From Rhodospirillum sp. (GTDB lineage Bacteria; Pseudomonadota; Alphaproteobacteria; Dongiales; Dongiaceae), in assembly GCA_013822765.1 (NCBI GenBank), contig PNKY01000011.1:62001-126000 (forward strand): a stretch of DNA of 64,000 bases. Direction: 5' to 3'. Shown piece after piece: positions 18,986 through 27,869 of the stretch. Both the position numbers and the translations under genes were made by a program. Positions within the stretch are counted from its first letter, which is position 1, and each line of letters opens with the position of its first letter. A model generated the notes under the pieces. It saw only the letters and a list, made by a program, of their open reading frames with translations. It was not told where the DNA came from and did not search any database.

Positions 18986-19504
18986 ATGACCACTGCGTTT
19001 CATCGACCCCTCAGACTGGCGCTCGCGCTCTGGTTCGGCGCGCTCGGCCTGGCGCCGGCGCTGTCGCTTGCCGACTCCATCGAAGGCCCGGACGGCACCA
19101 GCACCGAAACGCCGGGCGATGTCGCGCCCGACGCAGCCGCGATCATGGACCCGGGCGAGATCAAGAAGACGCTCGACGACCTCACCATCTATGGCCGCTA
19201 TGTCGATGGCGAGAACTGGATCGAATATCACCTGCCGGATGGTCGCACGGCGTACTGGGAAAAGGGCTGCACCTATCCCGGCAAGTGGTGGATTGAGCAC
19301 GGGCAGGTCTGCTACGCCTATCCCAACTACCACGACAACGCCGCCAACTGCTTCGTGCTGTATCGGCGGCCGAGCGGCGAGATCCAGTTCGTCGCGATCG
19401 CCGACGCGGGCTTCGCGTATCTCGCCTCGTTCAGCCTGAAGACCGCCACCGGCAACGACGCCGCGCTGCCGATCGGCTCGCTCAGCCCGTGCGTGGGGGC
19501 GTAA
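18986..19504 (+). CDS. Secreted DUF995-like protein (tandem paralog 2)
   Basis: A 172-residue protein with a signal peptide (LRLALALWFGALGLAPALSLA-D). The mature domain parallels the preceding gene: TIYGRYVDGENWIEYHLPDGRT, GCTYPGKWWIEHGQVCYAYPN and NCFVLYRR line up with the equivalent strands and keep the same cysteine positions. The two are therefore an old tandem duplication. The extra acidic linker (residues 30-55) is unique to this copy. No partner gene suggests a function. Confidence 0.75.
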   Translation: MTTAFHRPLRLALALWFGALGLAPALSLADSIEGPDGTSTETPGDVAPDAAAIMDPGEIKKTLDDLTIYGRYVDGENWIEYHLPDGRTAYWEKGCTYPGKWWIEHGQVCYAYPNYHDNAANCFVLYRRPSGEIQFVAIADAGFAYLASFSLKTATGNDAALPIGSLSPCVGA

Positions 19505-19538
19505 CGAGCCCGTTTCCCACCATCGCAGTCCCAAACTC

Positions 19539-19569
19539 CGTCATGGTCGGACTTGGCACGACCATGACG
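19539..19569. terminator. 11-bp palindromic hairpin between convergent genes
   Basis: CGTCATGGTCG and its exact inverse flank a 9-nt loop (GACTTGGCA). It lies between the ends of the secreted-protein gene and the convergent 19610-20494 gene. It has no T-run, so it may be a repeat-derived transcript end rather than a classic terminator. It belongs to the same sequence family as the palindrome at 2528-2630. Confidence 0.5.
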
Positions 19570-19609
19570 ATAGAGTGAGCGTGATCTTGGGAGAGTGGGC
19601 GCGTTCGCG

Positions 19610-20494
19610 CTACGGCATATACGCCAGCAGGCCGCCGACGATGCCGCCGATGGCGAGCGCGATGGCGCAGAAGGCGAGCACCTTCATCATGTCGACCGGC
19701 GTCGCGCTGCGATCGAATTCCTCGATGTCGTCGCGCACCGAGCTGTAGGCGAAGGCGATCTTCTCGCGGATCGCCGAGGGCGAGCTGCCGGGCTCGATCT
19801 TCACCGTGGTCGAGGTGAAGCCGAGCTCCTCCCGGTTGACGCCGAACCTCCCGGCGACTTCACGCAGGTTGGATTCGATCTGCTGGGTCGACTGCTCCAT
19901 GCCGTGCAGCATGCTGAACTCGCCGGGCGCGGTCTTGGCGGCGGAGCCTTCCTTGGACAGATCGAGGATCGCGGCCTCGAGCTCGGCTTCCATCAGGTCG
20001 ATGTTCTTGCCCTGGAGCTGGCTGCGCTTGCGGCGATCGCGCAGGGCGGCGATGGCGATCACCGTCAGGTCCATGGTGGAATCGGATTCGGACGCCGCCA
20101 TCTCGATCAGGCGCAGCATGCGCGCGTCGTCGGCGAAGGTCGACGGCATCTTGGCGTCCTTGATGGCCGCCGCCGACATGCCGGGACCGGCGGCGGCGAA
20201 CATCAGCCAATAGGTCTCGAGCTGGTTGCCCGGCTCCGCCTGCATCACGTACGAGCGGATGCCGAAGGCCGGCGTCTTCAGGTTGACGACACAGCGCGGC
20301 GCTGCGATGACCGGGCGCAGCTTCTTGAAGAAGCCCTGGAAATGCTCGACGTCGCCGTCGTTGACGAAGTTGATGATGGACTGGCCTGCGAGGCCCTTGC
20401 CGTCCTGACCCATATGCAGGTTCGCCTGGCCGCGCACCTCCAGTATGCGTCCCACACCGTCAACCAGGACGGAAACGTCCCAAACCTGCGTCAT
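19610..20494 (-). CDS. Uncharacterised PAS-like, tail-anchored protein
   Basis: A 294-residue protein I do not recognise. Residues 1-110 look like a PAS fold (WDVSVLVDGVGRILEVRGQANLHMG, GKGLAGQSIINFVNDGDVEHFQGFFKKL). The middle is a charged, probably helical segment (LRDRRKRSQLQGKNIDLMEAELEAAILD). The C-terminus ends in one hydrophobic helix (VLAFCAIALAIGGIVGGLLAYM), so the protein is probably anchored in the inner membrane by its tail with the sensor domain in the cytosol. No enzyme motif is visible. It is convergent with the tandem secreted paralogs. Confidence 0.65.
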   Translation of the reverse strand: MTQVWDVSVLVDGVGRILEVRGQANLHMGQDGKGLAGQSIINFVNDGDVEHFQGFFKKLRPVIAAPRCVVNLKTPAFGIRSYVMQAEPGNQLETYWLMFAAAGPGMSAAAIKDAKMPSTFADDARMLRLIEMAASESDSTMDLTVIAIAALRDRRKRSQLQGKNIDLMEAELEAAILDLSKEGSAAKTAPGEFSMLHGMEQSTQQIESNLREVAGRFGVNREELGFTSTTVKIEPGSSPSAIREKIAFAYSSVRDDIEEFDRSATPVDMMKVLAFCAIALAIGGIVGGLLAYMP

Positions 20495-20584
20495 GCGAAC
20501 CCCAACCGCGAATGGAACGGGAATTGTCGCGGCAGATGGTTAATCCTGACTTAACGGCGGGCGTGCGAAAGGGGTGGTTCTACG

Positions 20585-21874
20585 CTAATCCGACCGCTTT
20601 ATTGCGTAATAGAGCCAGCTCAAGGGCGCCGTCAGCCGCCACCGCCGGTCGCCGATGACAAAGCCGCCCCGCGCCTTGGCCCGCGCGGCCTCTTCCTTGA
20701 GACGTGCGGCCTTGGCCTTGAATTTTTCGGCCCTCTTTTTCTGGCGAAGCCCATGCTGCTCCAGCTTGCTCAGTCGGCGTTCGGCGGTCTTTGCCCTGAC
20801 GGTTGCCCTGGCCTCGGCTTCGACCGCACGCTGCGCGCGCACCTTGTGCCAAGAGATGACCTCCAGAACGCCGAGCTCATACTCCACGTCCACCGCCGGC
20901 GATCCCGACGGAGCTGCGGCGAGCACGGCCGCCGCATCCAGGAACTGCAGGGCCTGAAATTCGCACGTGATCGCAAGCACGGTCATGCTGCGGTCGAAAT
21001 CGATACCCTTCGGGCCACCCTCCTGCGGATTCTTGCGACCAGATCGGAACGCCTGCTCGTCCATCACACGGATCGACATGGCCGGCATCCGCGTGCCGTG
21101 CCATCCCTCGGTACCACATGCATAGACATGGAGGAATGGGGCGCCGGCGTCGGCGACAAACAGATGCTGGTTATCCGCGCTGAAGCGCAGACCGTGCGGA
21201 TAAGCGACACCCCGCAGGACACCGACCGGGCTTGAGTCCCCGTTCAACGCCTGCGAGCGGTCATACAGCAGGACACCGTTGGAGTTGTGATTGCTGACCG
21301 CGATCCACCGTCCATCGCGGCTGCCGCACACCCCGTCCGGCAAGTTGAGCCATTTCCGGATCAGGACCTCGCCTTTGCCAATGGAACAGCCGCCCTTGAG
21401 GTCCACTGCGTGGCGGCTCACATTGTCGGCGTAGTTGTTGCAGACCAGCAGCTCGCGACGGCCGTCCTCGCCCTGCACGACCGAAACCGACCCGGGCGTG
21501 AACACGATCGATCCTTTTTCGGATTCCAGAAACTGGATCGGCGACAGTTCGCAGTGGCCTGTGCGCCCGACCGGCAGCTTGAAGATCGCGACCCCGCCGC
21601 CGCGGTTGGCGACCGCAAGCGTTTCGTCATCCACAAAGTCCACGCCATGCGGGTAGCTCAGGGCGGGCGACGAAATCTCCAGGCCTCCCGCCAACAGGAC
21701 ATCCGGCGATCCGCCGGCCTTGCCGACCTCGACGTCAAAGACCGCGATCCTGCCGCCGTTGAAGGCCGCGATGGCGAGGCGACGATTGCTCGGTGAGAAG
21801 CGAACATCCTCCGTTCGGCCAAGACCGCCGAGGATGGCCCGCGCATGATCGGTCGCGCGATACTCGATTTTCAT
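20585..21874 (-). CDS. Beta-propeller protein with C-terminal coiled coil
   Basis: A 429-residue protein. I chose the ATG at 21874 (MKIEYRATDHARAILGGLG) as the likely start; the frame is open a further 21 codons. Residues 15-320 hold repeated blade-like units (VRFSPSNRRLAIAAFNGGRIAVFD, YPHGVDFVDDETLAVANRGGG, PHGLRFSADNQHLFVADAG), as in NHL/YVTN propellers. Residues 340-405 are a basic/acidic coiled coil, and the end reads DRRWRLTAPLSWLYYAIKR. That last motif resembles the W-R-x-T-x-P-L tail that often follows coiled coils in glycan-synthesis proteins. It lies downstream of glmU-glmS on the same strand. No signal peptide; function unknown. Confidence 0.7.
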   Translation of the reverse strand: MKIEYRATDHARAILGGLGRTEDVRFSPSNRRLAIAAFNGGRIAVFDVEVGKAGGSPDVLLAGGLEISSPALSYPHGVDFVDDETLAVANRGGGVAIFKLPVGRTGHCELSPIQFLESEKGSIVFTPGSVSVVQGEDGRRELLVCNNYADNVSRHAVDLKGGCSIGKGEVLIRKWLNLPDGVCGSRDGRWIAVSNHNSNGVLLYDRSQALNGDSSPVGVLRGVAYPHGLRFSADNQHLFVADAGAPFLHVYACGTEGWHGTRMPAMSIRVMDEQAFRSGRKNPQEGGPKGIDFDRSMTVLAITCEFQALQFLDAAAVLAAAPSGSPAVDVEYELGVLEVISWHKVRAQRAVEAEARATVRAKTAERRLSKLEQHGLRQKKRAEKFKAKAARLKEEAARAKARGGFVIGDRRWRLTAPLSWLYYAIKRSD

Positions 21875-21948
21875 AGGCCGAAGCTCACCCGTGTGATTCC
21901 CCGCAGCATAGTACGACGAGCCGGAGCCGCATTCCAACCTCCCTCGCC

Positions 21949-23769
21949 TTATTCCACCGTCACGCTCTTGGCAAGGTTGCGTGGCTGGTCGACATCGGTG
22001 CCTTTTGCAACTGCCGCGTGATAGGCGAGCAGCTGCACCGGAATGGCGTAGAGAATCGGCGCGACAAACGGGTCTACCTTGGGCAGCTCGACCGCCGCCA
22101 TCGCCTCGGCGCCAAGGCGGCGGATGCCCTCCGCGTCGGAGAAGAACACCACGCGCCCGCCGCGCGCCCGAACCTCCTGCAGGTTGGACGCAGTCTTCTC
22201 GAACAGATCGTCGCTCGGCGCCACCACGATCACCGGCACGGTCTCGTCGATCAAGGCGATCGGACCGTGCTTCATCTCGCCGGCGGCATAGCCCTCGGCG
22301 TGGATGTAGGAGATCTCCTTCAGCTTCAAGGCGCCTTCCATCGCGATCGGATAGGAGGTGCCGCGGCCGAGGAATAGCACGTCGCGCGCCTCCGCGACCT
22401 TGAGCGCGATCGCCTTCAGGGTCGCATCGTGGTTCAGCACCTCGGCGGCGCGCGCCGGCACTTCGAGCAGCGCCGCGGACAGCTCCGCCTCGCGCTTGGC
22501 ATCGATGGCGCCGCGGGCGCGCGCGGTCGCGATGGCAAGCGCTGCCAGCACGACCAGCGCGGTCGTAAAGGCCTTGGTTGAAGCGACACCGATTTCGGGC
22601 CCAGCCAACGTATGCAGCACGACGTCGGCTTCGCGGGCCATCGTGCTCTCCGCCGAATTGAGCACGGCAATGATCTTGTGGCCCTGCGCCTTGGCATAGC
22701 GCAACGCGGCCAGCGTATCCGCGGTCTCGCCCGACTGGGAGATGACGAGCGTGGCGCCATCGGAATCAAGCGGCGCTTCGCGATAGCGGAACTCCGAGGC
22801 GACATCGATCTCGACCGGCAGGCGCGCGATCTTTTCCAGCCAGTATTTCGCGACATAGCCGGCGAGATACGCGGTGCCGCAGGCGACGATGGTGAGGCGC
22901 GACAGCTTCGCCAGGTCGACCGGCAGCTTCGGCATCTCGATCCTGCGGGCGAGCGGATTGACAAACGCCTGCAGCGTGTCGCCGATCACTTGCGGTTGCT
23001 CGGCGATCTCCTTCATCATGAAATGGCGATAATTGCCCTTACCGATCTGCGCGCCGGACAAGGCCGTCTGGCGCACCTCGCGGTTCACGCGCGTGTCGCC
23101 GTTGTAGATGGTGGCGCCGTCGCGCGTCAGCATCGCCCAATCGTCTTCCTCGAGATAGCAGATGCGATTGGTGTAGGGCGCCAGCGCCATCGCGTCGGAG
23201 CCGAGGAACATCTCGCCCTCGCCATAGCCGACCGCGAGCGGCGAGCCGCGGCGCGCGCCGGCCATCAAGTCCGGCCGCTCGGCGAACACGATGGCGAGCG
23301 AGAAGGCGCCTTGCAGCTTGGACATGGTGATCGCCATCGCCTGCTCCGGCGTCTTGCCCTTGGACAAGAGGTCGGTCAGCAGGTGCGCCACCGTTTCGGT
23401 GTCGGTCTCGGTGGTGAATTTGTGACCGGCTTTGCCGAGCTCCTCGCGCAGCTCCTGGAAATTCTCGATGATGCCATTGTGCACCACAGCGACCTTGCCG
23501 GTCGCGTGCGGGTGGGCGTTGTTCTCGCTCGGGCGGCCGTGAGTCGCCCAGCGGGTGTGGCCGATGCCGGTCGCGCCGCTCAGCGGCTGCTTCGCGAGCA
23601 GAGCCTCGAGGTTGGTGATCTTGCCCTCGGCGCGCCGGCGGTCGATCCGACCCTCCACCAGGGTGGCGATGCCGGTCGAGTCATAGCCGCGATATTCCAG
23701 CCGCTTCAGCCCGTCGAGCAGGGCGTTGGCGACGTCGCGCTTGCCGAGGATTCCGATGATGCCGCACAT
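21949..23769 (-). CDS. glmS: Glutamine-fructose-6-phosphate aminotransferase (isomerizing)
   Basis: A 606-residue GlmS, which makes glucosamine-6-phosphate from fructose-6-phosphate and glutamine. The N-terminal nucleophile Cys follows Met (MCGIIGILGKRDVA). The glutaminase motifs GHTRWATHGRPSENNAHPH and the two SIS domains (ISQSGETADTLAALRYAK; LGRGTSYPIAMEGALKLKEISY) are present, and it ends with the conserved DVDQPRNLAKSVTVE. It is 6 nt downstream of glmU, so the two steps to UDP-GlcNAc are co-expressed. No glmS ribozyme-like leader is expected or seen. Confidence 0.97.
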   Translation of the reverse strand: MCGIIGILGKRDVANALLDGLKRLEYRGYDSTGIATLVEGRIDRRRAEGKITNLEALLAKQPLSGATGIGHTRWATHGRPSENNAHPHATGKVAVVHNGIIENFQELREELGKAGHKFTTETDTETVAHLLTDLLSKGKTPEQAMAITMSKLQGAFSLAIVFAERPDLMAGARRGSPLAVGYGEGEMFLGSDAMALAPYTNRICYLEEDDWAMLTRDGATIYNGDTRVNREVRQTALSGAQIGKGNYRHFMMKEIAEQPQVIGDTLQAFVNPLARRIEMPKLPVDLAKLSRLTIVACGTAYLAGYVAKYWLEKIARLPVEIDVASEFRYREAPLDSDGATLVISQSGETADTLAALRYAKAQGHKIIAVLNSAESTMAREADVVLHTLAGPEIGVASTKAFTTALVVLAALAIATARARGAIDAKREAELSAALLEVPARAAEVLNHDATLKAIALKVAEARDVLFLGRGTSYPIAMEGALKLKEISYIHAEGYAAGEMKHGPIALIDETVPVIVVAPSDDLFEKTASNLQEVRARGGRVVFFSDAEGIRRLGAEAMAAVELPKVDPFVAPILYAIPVQLLAYHAAVAKGTDVDQPRNLAKSVTVE

Positions 23770-23775
23770 CTGGGT

Positions 23776-25122
23776 TCAGTCTTTCTTCTTGGACTTCTGC
23801 TTGGCGCGGAATTTCGTCGCCCAGCCCGGCTTGTCAACCTGCTGCGCGCGCGCAACGGCAAGCGCATCGGACGGCACATCATGGGTGATCACCGAGCCGG
23901 CGGCGACGTAAGCGCCCTCGCCCACCGTCACCGGCGACACCAGCACGGAATCCGATCCGATGAACGCGCCGGCGCCGATGATGCTGCGAGTCTTGTTCAG
24001 GCCGTCGTAGTTGCACACGATCGTGCCGGCGCCGATGTTCGCTTTCGCCCCGATGGTGGCATCGCCCAGGTAGCTGACGTGGTTGGCCTTGGCGCCGACG
24101 CCAAGCTCTGTTCCCTTGAGCTCGATGAAGTTGCCGACATGCGCGCCGGCACCGACGATCGAGCGCGGGCGGATGCGCGCGAACGGTCCGACGGTCGCGC
24201 CGTTCCCGATGGTCGCGCCCTCGATGTGGCAGAAGGCGCGGATCTCCACCTCGTCGCCGATCTCGACCCCAGGACCGAACTGCACGTTGGGGCCGATCAC
24301 CACGTCACGGCCGATCCTGGTGTCGGTAGCGAAGAAGACGCTGGCGGGATCGGTGAGGGTCGCGCCGTTCTCCATCGCCGCGAACCGCCGCCGCGCCTGG
24401 AACATGGCTTCCGCCGCCGCCAGCTCGGTCCGGCTGTTGACGCCGAGAAGCTCTTCATGCGGCGCTTCGACCACGGCGCAGCGTCGACCGTCCTTGCGCG
24501 CATGCGCGACCAGGTCGGTCAGATAGAACTCGCCCTTGGCATTCTTGTTGTCGAGCCGATCGATCAGGCGCCACACCACCGACCCGTCGATCGCCATGAC
24601 GCCGGAATTGGCGAGGCCGATCGTGCGTTCCGCTTCGTTGGCGTCCTTATGCTCGACGATGCGGTCGAGCGTGCCATCGGCGCCCAGCACCAGGCGGCCA
24701 TAGCCGCTGGGATCCGCCGGCCGCATGCCGAGCACCACGATCGCCGGGCTGTCCGGCGCCTTGCGACGCTCGAACATGCGCTGCAGGGTTGCGGACGCCA
24801 CGAACGGCGTGTCGCCATACACCACCAGGATGTCGCCGCCGAAATCCTTCAGCGCTTCGCGCGCGCTGCCGACCGCGTGGCCGGTGCCGAGCTGCTCGGC
24901 CTGGAACGCGACGCCATGGGGCGCGACCTCCTTCTCGACCGAATCCATGCCCGGCGCGATCACCGCGACGATGCGCGCCAGGCCCAGCGGCGCGAGGCAG
25001 TCGAGCACATGGCCGATCAGGGTCCGGCCGCCGATTCGGTGCATCACCTTCGGGAGGTTGGACTTCATGCGCGTGCCCTTGCCGGCGGCAAGGACGATGG
25101 CGGCAGCTTTGAGTTCTGGCAT
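23776..25122 (-). CDS. glmU: Bifunctional GlcN-1-P acetyltransferase / GlcNAc-1-P uridyltransferase
   Basis: A 448-residue GlmU that makes UDP-GlcNAc for peptidoglycan and LPS. The N-terminal nucleotidyltransferase has LAAGKGTRMKSNLPKVMHRIGG and VVYGDTPFV. The C-terminal left-handed beta helix shows repeated hexapeptides (GRDVVIGPNVQFGPGVEIGDEVEI) and the acetyltransferase segment KANHVSYLGDATIGAKANIGAGTIVCNYDG. First gene of glmU-glmS, divergent from gph with 165 bp between the starts. Confidence 0.97.
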   Translation of the reverse strand: MPELKAAAIVLAAGKGTRMKSNLPKVMHRIGGRTLIGHVLDCLAPLGLARIVAVIAPGMDSVEKEVAPHGVAFQAEQLGTGHAVGSAREALKDFGGDILVVYGDTPFVASATLQRMFERRKAPDSPAIVVLGMRPADPSGYGRLVLGADGTLDRIVEHKDANEAERTIGLANSGVMAIDGSVVWRLIDRLDNKNAKGEFYLTDLVAHARKDGRRCAVVEAPHEELLGVNSRTELAAAEAMFQARRRFAAMENGATLTDPASVFFATDTRIGRDVVIGPNVQFGPGVEIGDEVEIRAFCHIEGATIGNGATVGPFARIRPRSIVGAGAHVGNFIELKGTELGVGAKANHVSYLGDATIGAKANIGAGTIVCNYDGLNKTRSIIGAGAFIGSDSVLVSPVTVGEGAYVAAGSVITHDVPSDALAVARAQQVDKPGWATKFRAKQKSKKKD

Positions 25123-25287
25123 GGTCGGCTATGGTCTTCTCAGACTGGGTGGCGGACCGTCCGGCCGCCGCGGCGCAAGGCTGATTGCACGTCGGAGCCG
25201 GAAAATGCCATATCCCCAGGGGAAGTCCAAGCTATCCTCGGATCTCAGAAAGCCCAGGGGAATCAACATGTTGAAAACGGCGGAAAT

Positions 25288-25944
25288 ATGACGCGAAGCC
25301 TGCGCCGCAAGACTCTGGTGTTCGATCTGGACGGCACGCTGGTGGACAGCGCGCCCGACATCGCCGCCGCCGTCAACGCGCTGTTCGTCGAGCTTGAGCT
25401 GCCGGAGGTCGAGCTTGCGCTGATCCGCCGCATGATCGGCGATGGCGCGCCGGTGCTGCTGGAGCGCGCCCTCGCGCATGTCGGCGCCGCGCACACGGCC
25501 GCCGACCTGATGCCGCGCTTCAGCGTCCATTACAGCGAGAATGCGGTCAGGCTGACCACCGTCTATCCGTCGGTGGTGGAGACGCTGACGCAGCTGCGCG
25601 ATCTGGGGTGCCGGCTTGGCGTCTGCACCAACAAGCCGATCAGCCCGACGCGCGCGGTGCTGGCGGCGCTCGGCCTCGACCCGCTGATCGAGGCGGTGGT
25701 CGGCGGCGATTCGCTGCCGCAGCGCAAACCGGCGCCGGAGCCCCTGCTCGCCGTCATTCGCGCTCTCGGCGGCACGCCGGACAATGCCGTGCTGATCGGC
25801 GACAGCGCGGTCGACTTGGCCTGCGCCGAAGCGGCGGGCGTCCCGGCGATCATCATCCCGTCTGGCTACGGCGTGGCGGAGCCCAAGGCCAGCATCATCG
25901 CCACGAGCTTTGCGGAGCTGCCGCGTATGATTGATCAGCTCTAG
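25288..25944 (+). CDS. gph: Phosphoglycolate phosphatase (HAD family)
   Basis: A 218-residue HAD hydrolase. I chose the ATG at 25288; the open frame continues far upstream antisense to glmU-glmS, but only this end has homology. Motif I is VFDLDGTLVDSAPDIA with both catalytic aspartates, motif II is VCTNKP, and motif III/IV is RKPAPEPLL...VLIGDSAVDLACAEAAG. The cap is the small helical type. It should remove phosphate from 2-phosphoglycolate; related sugar phosphates are possible. Its stop overlaps the convergent Popeye-like gene by 4 nt. Confidence 0.92.
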   Translation: MTRSLRRKTLVFDLDGTLVDSAPDIAAAVNALFVELELPEVELALIRRMIGDGAPVLLERALAHVGAAHTAADLMPRFSVHYSENAVRLTTVYPSVVETLTQLRDLGCRLGVCTNKPISPTRAVLAALGLDPLIEAVVGGDSLPQRKPAPEPLLAVIRALGGTPDNAVLIGDSAVDLACAEAAGVPAIIIPSGYGVAEPKASIIATSFAELPRMIDQL

Positions 25945-26633
25945 GCCGCCAGGTTTCGGGTGCGTAGCTTCTGTGCGAGATCGGCACCGAGCAGCCGGTG
26001 GAGGACAGAAGCGATCTGGCTGTCGATCACCAGGAGTGTCTTCAGCCTCGACTGCTCGATCTTCATCACGCGGGTTGGATGGATCGCCGTGACGGTCGCC
26101 GAGGCCGTGCCGCCGCTCAGGAATGCCATCTCGCCGATGAAGGAACCGGGGCCCATCCTGGCGACGGTCTGATCCCCGACGTCGACTGACACCTGGCCCG
26201 CCGCGATGAGCATGAGTGCGGGCACCGGTGCGCCCTCGATGGTTAGTTGCTCGCCGACCTGCGCCTTGTGCCAGGACGCGCTGTTGAGCAGCATGCCGAT
26301 CTGCGCATCGTCCAGGCCGTCAAATAGCGTGCGCAGCAGGTCGCGGTCGTCAGAAGCCAAGCGCACGCGCAAACGTTCGCGCGTGAGACGCAGCAGATGG
26401 AACAGGTTGATGACGATGAACACGAGATCCCAGCCGATGCCGGTATAGAGCGTGGTGCCGCTGACCAGGACGAAATAGGCGATCTCGAAGCACAGCCCGA
26501 CAACCGCGGTGACGCGCAGCCAATAGATGTTGGTCAGCCAGTACGAGATGGCGATGATCAGATAGGAGACGTGCCCCGCCGCGTCGCCCCACGGCAAGGT
26601 AAGCCAATAATCCCATGCATCCGGTTCTGCCAT
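25941..26633 (-). CDS. Popeye-like membrane protein with cyclic-nucleotide-binding domain
   Basis: A 230-residue protein. Three hydrophobic segments come first (AAGHVSYLIIAISYWLTNIYWLRVTAVVGLCFEIAYFVLV, then WDLVFIVINLFHLLRL). A cNMP-binding beta barrel spans about residues 95-215, with a phosphate-binding cassette-like stretch GPGSFIGEMAFLSGGTASATVTA. This order, three helices then a cNMP barrel, is the layout of Popeye-domain proteins. The cassette keeps the Glu but not a clear Arg before the following Ala, so affinity for cAMP is uncertain. No output domain is attached. Confidence 0.8.
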   Translation of the reverse strand: MAEPDAWDYWLTLPWGDAAGHVSYLIIAISYWLTNIYWLRVTAVVGLCFEIAYFVLVSGTTLYTGIGWDLVFIVINLFHLLRLTRERLRVRLASDDRDLLRTLFDGLDDAQIGMLLNSASWHKAQVGEQLTIEGAPVPALMLIAAGQVSVDVGDQTVARMGPGSFIGEMAFLSGGTASATVTAIHPTRVMKIEQSRLKTLLVIDSQIASVLHRLLGADLAQKLRTRNLAA

Positions 26634-26738
26634 CCGCGCCTCCCCGCGCTGTGATGGGGAACAGTAGAGTCTACGGGCTTACGGATCGCCTACAAGTCGC
26701 TCTACTGACGGTTCGGGACATGAATCCGAGACGACATA

Positions 26739-27542
26739 TCACCGTGTGACTTTGACCAGCTCCAAGGTCATGTCCCCGAACGCGCTGCGGGCCAGGATGC
26801 GCACGGGGACGGTCGGGAATCCGGCAATGGCGGGCGCCATCCACAATCGGGCCGACTGCGGATAGAGGTTGGCGTTGAGCGCGCTTTGCTGGAAGCCGGC
26901 GACCAGCTGCGAGGTCGCGGTGCACTCGGTCGCCGAACCGGCGTAGTACGAGTTCGGCATCTCGGTGAGGTCGGCGTAGCCGCCTTGCGCCAGCGCCAGG
27001 TCATAGCGGCGCGCGCCGTCGAACAACTGATACTGCCCCGCGCAGCTGCCGGTGCGGGCGAACAGGCTTGCCACCGCCACGATCAGGCTGGCCGGGTCCA
27101 TGGTGCCGTTGGCGTAGCCCTGCTCCCGCGCCATCTGCGCCTGGCGGGTCAGCGGCACGGCCTCGATGCCGACCGTGCCATTGGGCTCGTAGGTGAGGAT
27201 CACGGATTCCTGGCGGTTAAGAATCCGCATGGTCGATTGGTACTGGGAGGGGCTCGCCGTCCCGCCCTTCAGCGCGCCATTCGCCTGCAGCCTCTGGGTG
27301 AAGGGATAGAGCAGCGCCAGATTGCCGAGGGTCGCGATGTCCGCCGAGATGAAATAGGCGCCGTCGCCGGGCTTGGCGCCCTCCGGCACGGTGATGCTGG
27401 CCTCCAGGCTCAGGACCGGCGCGCCCGCCAGGTAGCCGACATAGCTGAGCTGCGCCTGGCTGGCCGATGCGGCCGGCGCGAAGCCTGCCAGCAACCCTGC
27501 TGCGGCCAATCCGGCCAAGCGCCGCCAAAATCTCGCCCTCAT
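26739..27542 (-). CDS. DUF3108 domain secreted protein
   Basis: A 267-residue exported protein. The signal peptide is RRLAGLAAAGLLAGFAPAASA-S. The mature chain follows the DUF3108 pattern: YVGYLAGAPVLSLEASI, YFISADIATLGNLALLYPF, YEPNGTVGIEAVPLT, MDPASLIVAVASL, GARRYDLALAQ, and a closing pair of strands (ARLWMAPAIAGFPTVPVRILARSAFGDMTLELVKV). DUF3108 proteins are periplasmic and may bind lipid-like ligands, but their role is not established. It sits upstream of the tRNA-Val gene on the opposite strand. Confidence 0.85.
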   Translation of the reverse strand: MRARFWRRLAGLAAAGLLAGFAPAASASQAQLSYVGYLAGAPVLSLEASITVPEGAKPGDGAYFISADIATLGNLALLYPFTQRLQANGALKGGTASPSQYQSTMRILNRQESVILTYEPNGTVGIEAVPLTRQAQMAREQGYANGTMDPASLIVAVASLFARTGSCAGQYQLFDGARRYDLALAQGGYADLTEMPNSYYAGSATECTATSQLVAGFQQSALNANLYPQSARLWMAPAIAGFPTVPVRILARSAFGDMTLELVKVTR

Positions 27543-27774
27543 CGCCTAAGCTCCTGATTCAGGGCGCTTCTCCATACCCGCCCGCGGCTCTGGCAGATGG
27601 CGATCGCACCGCCAGTCTGTCAAGAAGCGGCACTTCACGATCCGATGACGGCAACAATAAGGCGGCGCTCCAGCGACCAGGGCGCGGCGGTTGACAGCGG
27701 GGGGGGCCGGCCAGTAAACAACCGCCTGTCTTGACCGGACCTTGAGCCCGATTTGGCGGCTCTGTTCTATGGCC

Positions 27775-27849
27775 GGGTGCGTAGCTCAGCGGGAGAGCAC
27801 TACCTTCACACGGTAGGGGTCACAGGTTCAATCCCTGTCGCACCCACCA
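27775..27849 (+). tRNA. tRNA-Val (CAC)
   Basis: A 75-nt cloverleaf including an encoded CCA. The acceptor GGGTGCG pairs with CGCACCC, the D-arm is GCTC/GAGC, the anticodon arm CTACC-TTCACAC-GGTAG gives anticodon CAC, and the T-arm is ACAGG-TTCAATC-CCTGT. Discriminator base A. The accessory, scarred zone begins within about 20 bp downstream, but no second copy of the tRNA 3' end was found. Confidence 0.96.
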
Positions 27850-27869
27850 TTCGACGCGCAAGAAGGTAG

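Noticed and set aside
22612-25287. Long plus-strand frame continuous with the gph gene
   Set aside because: The part upstream of 25288 is antisense to glmS and glmU, both complete; only the last 218 codons carry HAD motifs.
27731-27770. Promoter for tRNA-Val (TTGAGC ... TTCTAT)
   Set aside because: The 17-nt spaced pair would start transcription inside the tRNA, and the alternative TTGACC has no partner at the right distance.
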